Below, in pieces: positions 27,439 to 35,481 of a DNA stretch of 64,000 nt. Each line of letters opens with the position of its first letter. Position 1 is the stretch's first letter. The notes below the pieces were generated by a model. That model was not told the DNA's origin and did no database searches. It saw only the letters and a list, made by a program, of their open reading frames with translations. The translations under genes were made by a program, and so were the position numbers. This DNA comes from Corynebacterium hansenii (lineage in GTDB: Bacteria; Actinomycetota; Actinomycetes; Mycobacteriales; Mycobacteriaceae), in contig NZ_CP047211.1 of the NCBI RefSeq assembly GCF_030408795.1, positions 558,001 to 622,000 of the forward strand, in the 5' to 3' direction.

Positions 27439-28271
27439 ACGACTGGATTCCCGCCGGCCCGGCGATCCTCTTCGTCCCGGCCGACCGCCCCGACCGTTTC
27501 GCCAAGGCGGCGGAGCGCGCGGACATGGTCATCCTCGACCTCGAGGACGGCTGCCGCCCGGAGAACCGCGCGGATGCGCGCCGGGCGATCATCGACAGCG
27601 AGCTGGACCCGGAGCGCGTCATCGTCCGCATCAACCCGGTGGATTCCCCGGAGCATGCGGCGGACCTGGAGATGCTCGCGGACGTGCGCTACGACCTGAT
27701 CATGCTGCCGAAGGCGGAGTCCGCCGCGGCGGTGGAGTCGCTGGCCGGCCATCGCGTCATCGCGCTCATCGAGACCCCGCTGGGCGTCCTGCGCGCCGAC
27801 GAGGTCGCCTCGGCCCACAACGCCGTGGCCCTGTTCTGGGGCGCGGAGGATCTCACCGCCGGGCTCGGCGGCACCGCCTCCCGATTCGGCGAGGGCGAGA
27901 AGAACCCCGGCACGTACCGCGACGTCGCCCGCCACGCCCGGGCCCGCACGCAGCTCGCCGCAGCCGCCTTCGGCCGCGCCGCCCTGGATTCGGTCCACGT
28001 CGACATCGCCGACGCCGACGGCCTTCGCGACGAGGCACTCGACGCCGCCGCGCTCGGCTACGCGGCGACCGTCTGCATCCACCCGTCGCAGGTGGCCATC
28101 ATCCGCGACGCCTACCGGCCCACCGCCGAACAGGCCGACTGGGCCCGCCGCCTGCTGGCCGCCGCCCGCGACGACGGGGGAGCGTTCGGCTTCGAGGGGC
28201 GCATGGTCGATGCCCCGCTGTTCAGGCAGGCCGAAGCCATCCACAGGCGCGCCGAAGCCACCGCCACGTAG
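27435..28271 (+). CDS. citE: CitE-like beta-hydroxyacyl-CoA lyase
   Basis: TIM-barrel lyase of the HpcH/HpaI-CitE family, 278 aa. It begins GPAILFVPADRPDRFAKAAERADMVILDLEDGC and has RINPVD, IMLPKAES, ALIETPLGVLRA and FWGAEDLTAGLGG, which place the CoA- and Mg-binding Arg/Glu/Asp residues. Its homologue Rv2498c acts on citramalyl-CoA and HMG-CoA in itaconate and leucine breakdown, so a lyase step giving acetyl-CoA plus acetoacetate is the likely role. No classical HMG-CoA lyase is seen in the island. A paralogue lies at 32757. Confidence 0.88.
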   Translation: MNDWIPAGPAILFVPADRPDRFAKAAERADMVILDLEDGCRPENRADARRAIIDSELDPERVIVRINPVDSPEHAADLEMLADVRYDLIMLPKAESAAAVESLAGHRVIALIETPLGVLRADEVASAHNAVALFWGAEDLTAGLGGTASRFGEGEKNPGTYRDVARHARARTQLAAAAFGRAALDSVHVDIADADGLRDEALDAAALGYAATVCIHPSQVAIIRDAYRPTAEQADWARRLLAAARDDGGAFGFEGRMVDAPLFRQAEAIHRRAEATAT

Positions 28272-28272
28272 G

Positions 28273-28283
28273 CGTCGCAAAGC
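28273..28283 (+). repeat. CGTCGYAAAGC copy 3 (CGTCGCAAAGC)
   Basis: Exact copy of the 11-bp word beginning 2 bp after the stop codon of the first citE gene, upstream of the acyl-CoA ligase gene. Confidence 0.85.
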
Positions 28284-28331
28284 ACCGAAAAACCCGGCAC
28301 ACACCCGAAAATGGACCACCAGGAGAAACCG

Positions 28332-30029
28332 ATGTCCCAGCTCAAGACCATCCCCGCGCCGTACGGCAAGGACGTCGTGGACGACGACGGCAACAAGCTG
28401 TCGCACGTCATCGGCGCCGGCGTCGACCAGGGCGCCGCGCCGCTGCGCACCGAAACCCTCGGCGAGAACCTCAAGGCGATCGTGGAGAAGTACCCCTCCC
28501 GCGAATGCATCGTCGACGTCTACGCCGACGTGTCCTTCACCTACGAGCGCTTCTACAACCGCGTCCTGCGCCTGGCCACCGCGTTCATCCGCGCCGGTTA
28601 CCGCAAGGGCGACCGCATCGGCATCTGGTCGACGAACCGGTGGGAGTGGACGGTCGTCCAGTACGCCTGCCACCACCTGGGGCTGATCCTGGTCAACATC
28701 AACCCGGCCTACCGCCAGCACGAGCTGAACTACGTGCTGGAGAAGGCCGGCGTGCGCTGCGTCTTCGCCGCCCGCCGCTACAAGGACTCCGATTACCGCA
28801 CCATGCTCATCGAGGCGTCGAAGCAGCGCGGCGTCAACCTGGACAAGGTCATCTACTTCGGCTCCGCCGACTGGTACGAGCGCATGCACGGCGAGATCGA
28901 CGACCTGTCGGAGTACACCGCGCAGGTCAAGCCCGAGGACCCCATCAACATCCAGTTCACCTCCGGCACGACGGGCTTCCCCAAGGGCGCGACGCTGACG
29001 CACCGCAACCTGCTGAACAACGGCTTCTTCATCGGCGAGCTGCTCGGCTACGACGAGAACGACCGCGTCTGCGTGCCGGTGCCGTTCTTCCACACGTTCG
29101 GCATGGTCATCGGCACCTTCGCCACGTTCACGCACGGCGGGGCGATCATCATCCCGGCGCCGAGCTTCAAGGCCCGCGAGACCCTCAAGGCCGTGCACTC
29201 CGCCGGCGCGACGTCGCTGTACGGCGTGCCCACCATGTTCATCAACGAGCTGGAGGAGGCCCACGACCACGTCGAGTACGGCAGCCCGTACGACTTCTCC
29301 ACCCTGCGCACCGGCGTCATGGCCGGCACCTCCTGCCCGTCGAAGACCATGCGGGACGTCATGGAGAAGCTGAACATGAAGGAGATCGCCATCTGCTACG
29401 GCATGACGGAGACCTCCCCGGTGAGCTTCCAGACCCGCAAGGACTCGCCGCTGGACAAGCGCGTCAACACGGTCGGCCAGATCATGCCGCACCTGGAGGC
29501 CCGCGTCATCGACGAGAACACCGGCGAGACCCTGCCGCGCGGCGAGCAGGGCGAGGTCGTCGTCCGCGGCTACTCGGTGATGAAGGAGTACTGGCACCAC
29601 CCGGAGAAGACGGCGGAGGCCATCGACGACGACGGCTGGATGCACACCGGCGACCTCGGCGTCATCGACGACGAGGGGTACCTGGCCATCACCGGCCGCA
29701 TCAAGGACATGCTCATCCGCGGCGGCGAGAACATCTACCCCCGCGAGATCGAGGAGTTCCTGTTCACGCACCCGGACATCGTCGACGCGCAGGTGATCGG
29801 CGTGCCGGACGACAAGTACGGCGAGGAGATCATGGCCTGGGTCATACTTCACGACGAGGACGGGGACCTGACCGCCGAGCAGATCGCGGAGTTCGCCCAG
29901 GGCAAGCTGTCGCGGCACAAGATCCCGCGGTACGTCCACGTCACCGATTCCTTCCCGATGACGGCGTCGGGCAAGGTCCGCAAGGTCGAGATGCGCGAGA
30001 TGGCGCCGAAGCTGCTGGGATGGGTGTGA
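28332..30029 (+). CDS. fadD35: Acyl-CoA synthetase, FadD35-like
   Basis: AMP-forming acyl-CoA ligase of 565 aa. ATG 28332 follows GGAG at 7-nt spacing; the in-frame ATG 28311 lies before that site and is less likely. Motifs: FTSGTTGFPKGATLTHRNL, YGMTETSPVSF, GWMHTGDLGVIDDEGYLAITGRIKDMLIRGGENIYP, and the C-terminal SGKVRKVEMRE with the catalytic Lys. By position it matches fadD35 of the M. tuberculosis cluster; a short/medium or branched substrate is likely but not provable. It is closely paralogous to the ligase at 33739, with one 98-nt stretch almost identical (finding). Confidence 0.9.
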   Translation: MSQLKTIPAPYGKDVVDDDGNKLSHVIGAGVDQGAAPLRTETLGENLKAIVEKYPSRECIVDVYADVSFTYERFYNRVLRLATAFIRAGYRKGDRIGIWSTNRWEWTVVQYACHHLGLILVNINPAYRQHELNYVLEKAGVRCVFAARRYKDSDYRTMLIEASKQRGVNLDKVIYFGSADWYERMHGEIDDLSEYTAQVKPEDPINIQFTSGTTGFPKGATLTHRNLLNNGFFIGELLGYDENDRVCVPVPFFHTFGMVIGTFATFTHGGAIIIPAPSFKARETLKAVHSAGATSLYGVPTMFINELEEAHDHVEYGSPYDFSTLRTGVMAGTSCPSKTMRDVMEKLNMKEIAICYGMTETSPVSFQTRKDSPLDKRVNTVGQIMPHLEARVIDENTGETLPRGEQGEVVVRGYSVMKEYWHHPEKTAEAIDDDGWMHTGDLGVIDDEGYLAITGRIKDMLIRGGENIYPREIEEFLFTHPDIVDAQVIGVPDDKYGEEIMAWVILHDEDGDLTAEQIAEFAQGKLSRHKIPRYVHVTDSFPMTASGKVRKVEMREMAPKLLGWV

Positions 30030-30034
30030 TCGCG

Positions 30035-30748
30035 ATGTCCAAGACCACCGATGCATCGATCCGCGACCTCGTCGCGGGTTACGTGGAAGACGGCATGACC
30101 ATCGCCGTCGGCGGCTTCGGCCTGTGCGGCGTGCCCTTCGACCTCATCGAGGGCCTGCGCGATTCCGGCGCCAAGGACCTGACCATCGTGTCCAACAACA
30201 TGGGCGTCGATGGGATGGGCCTGGGCATTCTTCTGGAGAATCACCAGGTCAGCAAGGTCGTCGCCAGCTACGTCGGCGAGAACAGGATGTTCGCCCAGCA
30301 GTACCTGGACGGCGAACTGGAGGTGGAGTTCAATCCGCAGGGCACGCTGGCCGAGCGGCTGCGCGCCGGCGGCGCGGGCATCCCCGCCTTCTACACCGCC
30401 ACCGGAGTGGGCACCCTCGTCGCCGAGGGCAAGCCCCACGCCGAGTTCGACGGCCGGACCTACGTGCAGGAGCGCGGCATCGTCGCGGATCTGGCGCTGG
30501 TCCACGCCTGGCGCGGCGACGTCGACGGCAACCTCGTCTACCGTTCCACGGCGCAGAACTTCAATCCGCTGTGCGCGACGTCGGGCAAGGTCACCATCGC
30601 CGAGGTCGAGGAACTCGTCGACCGCGGCGCCATCGAGCCCGACGCGGTCATGACCGCCGGCGTCTTCGTCGACCACGTCGTCCGGTCGACCGAGCGCGAG
30701 AAGCCCATCGAAAAGCGGACCACCCGGCCGCGCGGGGAGGAGAACTGA
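30035..30748 (+). CDS. scoA: 3-oxoacid CoA-transferase subunit A
   Basis: Alpha subunit (237 aa) of succinyl-CoA:3-ketoacid CoA-transferase, which activates acetoacetate to acetoacetyl-CoA. Sequence features: [23 protein letters not shown] (CoA-binding GGFG loop), [34 protein letters not shown] and [18 protein letters not shown] 30035 is used; an in-frame ATG at 30020 would overlap the ligase gene. scoB begins 1 bp after its stop, so the two form one heteromer operon. Confidence 0.93.
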   Translation: MSKTTDASIRDLVAGYVEDGMTIAVGGFGLCGVPFDLIEGLRDSGAKDLTIVSNNMGVDGMGLGILLENHQVSKVVASYVGENRMFAQQYLDGELEVEFNPQGTLAERLRAGGAGIPAFYTATGVGTLVAEGKPHAEFDGRTYVQERGIVADLALVHAWRGDVDGNLVYRSTAQNFNPLCATSGKVTIAEVEELVDRGAIEPDAVMTAGVFVDHVVRSTEREKPIEKRTTRPRGEEN

Positions 30749-30749
30749 C

Positions 30750-31409
30750 ATGGACCAGGCGAACAAGCGGGGCTGGACCCGCGACGAAATGGCCGCCATG
30801 GCCGCCTCGGAGCTTTCCGACGGCGACTACGTGAACCTGGGCATCGGCATCCCGACGCTCGTGGCCAACCACATCCCCGACGGGGTGCGCGTGCTGCTGC
30901 AGAGCGAGAACGGCATCCTCGGCATGGGCCCCTTCCCGTACGAGGGCGACGAAGACGCCGACCTGATCAACGCCGGCAAGCAGACCGTGACCCTCGTGCC
31001 CGGCGCCGCCGTGTTCGACTCCGCCACGAGCTTCGCCATGATCCGCGGCGGGCACGTCAAGATGGCCGTCCTCGGCGCCATGCAGGTCTCCGAGTCCGGC
31101 GACCTGGCCAACTGGATGATCCCCGGCAAGATGGTCAAGGGCATGGGCGGCGCGATGGACCTCGTCGCCGGCACGCCCCGCGTGGTCGTGCTCACCGACC
31201 ACGTCGCCCGCGACGGCAGCCCGAAGCTGGTCAAGGAATGCGATCTGCCGCTGACCGGCGCGAAGGTGGTCAAGCGCGTGATCACCGACCTGGGCAGCTT
31301 CGACGTCGCCGACGACCACCTGGTCCTGCGGCGCCTGGCGCCGGGCGTGACGCTCGGCGACATCGAGAACAACACCGCCGCGGCGTACGTCGTGGATCTG
31401 GAGAATTAG
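30750..31409 (+). CDS. scoB: 3-oxoacid CoA-transferase subunit B
   Basis: Beta subunit (219 aa) carrying the catalytic Glu53 in [12 protein letters not shown], which forms the covalent acyl-CoA intermediate. [18 protein letters not shown] and the [40 protein letters not shown] block are diagnostic. It completes the acetoacetate-activating enzyme and hands acetoacetyl-CoA to the thiolase encoded next. Confidence 0.95.
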   Translation: MDQANKRGWTRDEMAAMAASELSDGDYVNLGIGIPTLVANHIPDGVRVLLQSENGILGMGPFPYEGDEDADLINAGKQTVTLVPGAAVFDSATSFAMIRGGHVKMAVLGAMQVSESGDLANWMIPGKMVKGMGGAMDLVAGTPRVVVLTDHVARDGSPKLVKECDLPLTGAKVVKRVITDLGSFDVADDHLVLRRLAPGVTLGDIENNTAAAYVVDLEN

Positions 31410-31522
31410 CGGGCGGCCGGGGCCAAAAACGCTAGGCTCGATTAACTGAGCGCCACAATCAACCGAGTGCAACAACCACAACCGCGCTGCCGACGCGCAG
31501 CGCCCACAGGGAGACGAACACC

Positions 31523-32731
31523 ATGACCGGAAACACCACCCCGAACGCCGACGACGTCGTCATCCTCGCCGGCGCCCGCACCCCGCAGGGCAAGATGCTC
31601 GGCCAGCTGGCCGATCTGTCGGTCGTCGATCTCGGCGCCCACGCCGTCCGCGCCGCCGTCGAGCGCGCGGGGATCCAGCCGGAGGACGTCGGCCGCGTCG
31701 TCCTCGGCCAGGTCATCCTCGCCGGCGCGGGCCAGAACCCGGCCCGCCAGACCGCCATCAAGGCCGGCCTGCCGTGGTCGACCCCGGCCGAGATCGTGGC
31801 GAAGGTCTGCCTGTCGGGCCTCGACGCCGTCATCCACGCCGCGCGCATGATCCGCCTCGGCGAGGTCGACGTCGTCGTCGCCGGCGGCCAGGAGTCCATG
31901 ACCAACGCCCCGCACATCGCCCACGGCGTGCGCAAGGGCAAGTCCTACGGCTCGCTGAAGCTGGAGGATTCGCTGGAACTCGACGGCCTGGTCGACTCCT
32001 ACGACTGCGTGTCCATGGGCACCCTGACCGACGGCCCGAACGCCGACCTGGGCATCTCCCGCACCGACCAGGACGAGGTCGCCGCGCTGTCGCACCAGCG
32101 CGCCGCCAAGGCCCAGGCCGACGGCATCTTCGCGCAGGAGATCGCCCCGATCGAGATCCCGCAGCGCAAGGGCGACCCGGTCGTGGTCGACTCCGACCAG
32201 GGCATCCGCCCGGACACCACCGTCGAGTCGCTGTCGAAGCTGCGCGCGGTGTTCATGAAGGAGGGCGGCACCATCACCGCCGGCAACTCGTCGCCGATCT
32301 CCGACGGCGCCGCCGCCCTGGTGCTGGCCCGCCGCGGCTGGGCGGAGGAGCGCGGCCTGGATTACCTCGCCGTCGTCGGCAAGGCGGGACAGACCGCCGG
32401 CCCGGACAACGGCCTGCACGCCCAGCCGTCCGACTCGCTGGCCGAGGCCCTGCGCCTGGCCGGCTGGGATGCGTCCGACCTCGACTTCATCGAGATCAAC
32501 GAGGCCTTCGGCGCCGTCGCCGTGAAGTCCCTGCGCGACCTGGACTACCCGCTGGAGAAGTGCAACATCCACGGCGGCGCCATCGCGCTGGGCCACCCGA
32601 TCGGCTGCTCCGGCGCCCGCCTGACGCTGACGGCGGCCATGGAGCTGTCGCGCCGCGGTTCCGGCAAGGCCGGCGTCTCGCTGTGCGGCGGCGGCGGCCA
32701 GGGCGACGCCCTGCTGCTGTACCGGGACTAG
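31523..32731 (+). CDS. Acetyl-CoA C-acetyltransferase (thiolase)
   Basis: Degradative-type thiolase, 402 aa, cleaving acetoacetyl-CoA to two acetyl-CoA. The acyl-accepting Cys96 is in KVCLSGLDAV, the EINEAFGAVAV block is intact, and the C-terminal GGAIALGHPIGCSGAR holds His358 and Cys362. GGGAGACGAAC precedes ATG 31523. The 113-bp gap to scoB has GCTAGGCTCGATTAAC, so it may have its own promoter. It ends the linear leucine route in this island. Confidence 0.94.
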   Translation: MTGNTTPNADDVVILAGARTPQGKMLGQLADLSVVDLGAHAVRAAVERAGIQPEDVGRVVLGQVILAGAGQNPARQTAIKAGLPWSTPAEIVAKVCLSGLDAVIHAARMIRLGEVDVVVAGGQESMTNAPHIAHGVRKGKSYGSLKLEDSLELDGLVDSYDCVSMGTLTDGPNADLGISRTDQDEVAALSHQRAAKAQADGIFAQEIAPIEIPQRKGDPVVVDSDQGIRPDTTVESLSKLRAVFMKEGGTITAGNSSPISDGAAALVLARRGWAEERGLDYLAVVGKAGQTAGPDNGLHAQPSDSLAEALRLAGWDASDLDFIEINEAFGAVAVKSLRDLDYPLEKCNIHGGAIALGHPIGCSGARLTLTAAMELSRRGSGKAGVSLCGGGGQGDALLLYRD

Positions 32732-32756
32732 TCCCGCAGGCGGTAGTTTCGGGGGC

Positions 32757-33602
32757 ATGAGCACCTCCGATTCGCCCGCCTGGCTGCCCGCGGGCCCCGC
32801 GCTCCTGTTCGCCCCCGCCGATCGTCCGGACCGCTTCGCCAAAGCCGCGGAGCGGTCCGACGTCGTGATCGTGGATCTCGAGGACGGCGCCGCGCTCGAC
32901 GGGCACGAAGCCGCCCGCCGCAACGTCCTCGACCACCCCCTCGACCCGGCCCGCACAATCCTGCGCGTCACGGGCCCCGACGCCCCGACCTTCGCGGGCG
33001 ACGCCGAACTGGCGCAGGAGGGCCCCTACGACGTCGTCATGCTGCCCAAGGTCCGCGACCGCATCCCGGAGGAGCTCGCGGGCCTGAAGATCATCGCGAT
33101 GATCGAGACGCCGCAGGCGATCCTCAACATCGGCGCCATCGCGTCGCACCCGGACGTCGTGGGCATGTTCTGGGGCGCCGAGGACCTCGCCGCCGAGCTG
33201 GGCGGCACATCGTCGCGCATCACCGCCGAAGAGGCGGGCGCCGGCGCCCGCCCCTACCGCGCCCCGCAGCAGCTGGCGCGGACGATGATGGTCATCCACG
33301 CCGCGGCCAACGGCATCGCCGCCATCGACGCCGTGCACGTGGATTTCCGCGACGCGGAGGGCCAGTACCTCGAGGCCCTCGACGCCGCCGGCTGCGGCTT
33401 CGCGGGCACCGCCTGCATCCACCCGGCGATGGTGGAACCGGTGCGCCGCGCCTACCGCCCCTCGGATGCGGAACTGGACCGCGCGCGCCGCATCCTCGAG
33501 CGCGCCGCGGACAACGTGGGCGCATTCCAGCTCGACGGCGAGATGATCGACGCCCCCGTCGTCAGGCAGGCGGCGATCACCGTTGCGCGGGCGGGATGCT
33601 GA
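32757..33602 (+). CDS. Second CitE-like beta-hydroxyacyl-CoA lyase
   Basis: Paralogue of the lyase at 27435, 281 aa, with the same GPALLFAPADRPDRFAKAAERSDVVIVDLEDGA opening, VMLPKVRD, IAMIETPQAILNI and FWGAEDLAAELGG. All expected metal and CoA contacts are retained, so it is probably active with a different 3-hydroxyacyl-CoA (for example citramalyl- versus HMG-CoA). TAGTTT lies 7 nt before ATG 32757, suggesting a leaderless message and separate control. Confidence 0.87.
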   Translation: MSTSDSPAWLPAGPALLFAPADRPDRFAKAAERSDVVIVDLEDGAALDGHEAARRNVLDHPLDPARTILRVTGPDAPTFAGDAELAQEGPYDVVMLPKVRDRIPEELAGLKIIAMIETPQAILNIGAIASHPDVVGMFWGAEDLAAELGGTSSRITAEEAGAGARPYRAPQQLARTMMVIHAAANGIAAIDAVHVDFRDAEGQYLEALDAAGCGFAGTACIHPAMVEPVRRAYRPSDAELDRARRILERAADNVGAFQLDGEMIDAPVVRQAAITVARAGC

Positions 33603-33643
33603 AAAATCGGCCCCGGTCGGGGGTGAAAAACCGAGATTTTTTT
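33602..33643 (+). terminator. Possible terminator after citE2
   Basis: AAAAATCGG pairs imperfectly with CCGAGATTTTTTT around an inner CCCC-GGTC-GGGG hairpin, ending in a run of seven T. It would separate the second citE gene from the following ligase gene. Confidence 0.5.
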
Positions 33644-33653
33644 GCCGACAAGA

Positions 33654-33669
33654 GTTAATCGCCCGTAAC
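33654..33669. promoter_or_regulatory. TetR operator-like site C
   Basis: GTTAATCGCCCGTAAC matches the left arm of GTTAAT-N4-ATTAAC fully and 4 of 6 right-arm positions. It lies upstream of the second FadD35-like ligase. Confidence 0.45.
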
Positions 33670-33677
33670 TGATGACT

Positions 33678-33693
33678 TGTGCTCTGCGTCACA
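33678..33693. promoter_or_regulatory. GlxR/CRP-like site
   Basis: TGTGCTCTGCGTCACA matches 9 of 10 defined bases of TGTGA-N6-TCACA, 46 bp upstream of the ligase start. Confidence 0.5.
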
Positions 33694-33738
33694 TTAGTGT
33701 GGCGTGGGTCACCGTCACCGACCCCAGGGAGAGACTCA

Positions 33739-35463
33739 ATGTCGACCGCGACGATCGCCGAGATCACCACCAGGCCCACCCCCTTCGGAAGGGAAGTGAT
33801 CGACCCCGACGGCCGCGTGATGTCCCACGTCTTCGGCGCGACCGTGGACCAGGGCGCCGCCCCGCTGCGCTCCGACACGCTCGGCGACGCACTGGCCGCG
33901 CAGATCGCGCGGTTCCCGGACCGCGAGGCCGTCGTCGACGTCTTCGCCGACGTCCGCCTGACCTACCGCGAGTTCGGCGACAAGGTCGACCGCCTCGCGG
34001 CCGCGCTGCTGCGCGCCGGCTACCGCCGGGGCGACCGCGTGGGCATCTGGTCCACCAACCGCTGGGAATGGCCGGTCGTGCAGTACGCCTGCCACCGCCT
34101 GGGACTGATCCTGGTCAACATCAACCCGGCCTACCGCCAGTCGGAGCTCAATTACGTCCTGGAGAAGGCCGGCGTGCGCTGCGTCTTCGCCGCCCGCCGC
34201 TACAAGGACTCCGATTACCGCACCATGCTCATCGAGGCCTCGAAGCAGCGCGGCGTGGACCTGAAGGACGTCATCTACTTCGGTTCGGAGCGGTGGCTGG
34301 ACGTCATGGCGCACGACGTCAACGGCGACCGCGCGGACCTGGACGCCGCGATCGCCGAGGTCGATCCCGCGGATCCCGTGAACATCCAGTTCACCTCCGG
34401 CACCACCGGCTTCCCCAAGGGCGCGACGCTGACGCACCGCAATCTGATCAACAACGCCAACCAGACCGCGGAGCAGCTGGGCTACGACGAGCACGACCGC
34501 GTCGTCGTGCCCATCCCGTTCTTCCACACCTTCGGCATGGTGCTGGGCATCATCGCGACGCTGAACCGCGGCGCGGCGCTGATCATCGCGGGCCCGGTGT
34601 TCCAGCCGCGCGAGGTGCTCAAGGCGGTCCACTCGGAGCGGGCGACGTCGCTGTACGGCGTGCCCACCATGTTCATCGTCGAGCTGGAGGAGGCCCACGA
34701 CCACGAGGAGTACGGCAGCCCGTACGACCTGTCGTCGCTGCGCACGGGCATCATGGGCGGCACGTCCTGCCCGTCGAAGACGATGACCGAGGTGATGGAG
34801 CGCTTCAACATGCGCGAGATCGCCATCTGCTACGGCATGACCGAGACGTCGCCGTGCAGCTTCCAGACCCGCAAGGACTCGCCCGCGGAGAAGCGCGTGC
34901 ACACGGTCGGCCAGATCATGCCGCACCTGGAGGCGAAGGTCGTCGACCAGGTCACCGGCGAGACGCTGCCGCGCGGCGAGCAGGGCGAGATCCTCGTGCG
35001 CGGCTACGCCGTCATGAAGGAGTACTGGCGCCACCCGGAGAAGACCGCGGAGGCGGTCGACCCCGACGGTTGGATGCGCACGGGCGACCTGGGTTCGCTT
35101 GACGACGAGGGTTACCTCGCCATCACCGGCCGCATCAAGGACATGCTCATCCGCGGCGGCGAGAACATCTACCCGCGGGAGATCGAGGAGTTCCTGTTCA
35201 CGCATCCCGACGTGGTCGACGCCCAGGTCATCGGCGTGCCGGACGACAAGTACGGCGAGGAGATCATGGCGTGGGTGATCCTCCACGAGGGGGCGGAACC
35301 ACTGACCGTCGAAAAGCTGCGCGAGTTCGCGCAGGGCAAGCTGGCCCGGCACAAGATCCCGCGCTACCTGCACATCACCGACTCGTTCCCCATGACTGCG
35401 TCGGGCAAGGTGCGCAAGGTGGAGATGCGGGAGATGGCCCCGAGGATCCTGAACTGGGTCTGA
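33739..35463 (+). CDS. Acyl-CoA synthetase, second FadD35-like paralogue
   Basis: AMP-forming acyl-CoA ligase of 574 aa. ATG 33739 has AGGGAGAG upstream. Motifs parallel those of the 28332 gene (FTSGTTGFPKGATLTHRNL, YGMTETSPCSF, GWMRTGDLGSLDDEGYLAITGRIKDMLIRGG, SGKVRKVEMRE). The first 60 and last 40 residues differ more than the middle. It has its own promoter region with a GlxR-like and a TetR-like site, unlike the operon-embedded copy. It converges on the LCP gene 18 bp away. Confidence 0.9.
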   Translation: MSTATIAEITTRPTPFGREVIDPDGRVMSHVFGATVDQGAAPLRSDTLGDALAAQIARFPDREAVVDVFADVRLTYREFGDKVDRLAAALLRAGYRRGDRVGIWSTNRWEWPVVQYACHRLGLILVNINPAYRQSELNYVLEKAGVRCVFAARRYKDSDYRTMLIEASKQRGVDLKDVIYFGSERWLDVMAHDVNGDRADLDAAIAEVDPADPVNIQFTSGTTGFPKGATLTHRNLINNANQTAEQLGYDEHDRVVVPIPFFHTFGMVLGIIATLNRGAALIIAGPVFQPREVLKAVHSERATSLYGVPTMFIVELEEAHDHEEYGSPYDLSSLRTGIMGGTSCPSKTMTEVMERFNMREIAICYGMTETSPCSFQTRKDSPAEKRVHTVGQIMPHLEAKVVDQVTGETLPRGEQGEILVRGYAVMKEYWRHPEKTAEAVDPDGWMRTGDLGSLDDEGYLAITGRIKDMLIRGGENIYPREIEEFLFTHPDVVDAQVIGVPDDKYGEEIMAWVILHEGAEPLTVEKLREFAQGKLARHKIPRYLHITDSFPMTASGKVRKVEMREMAPRILNWV

Positions 35464-35481
35464 TTTGGTGCCGGGTCTGAG

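Noticed and set aside
35303-35313. CGTCGAAAAGC in the second ligase gene as a copy of the word
   Set aside because: It has A at the Y position and is explained by the coding sequence for VEKL; kept out of the exact set.
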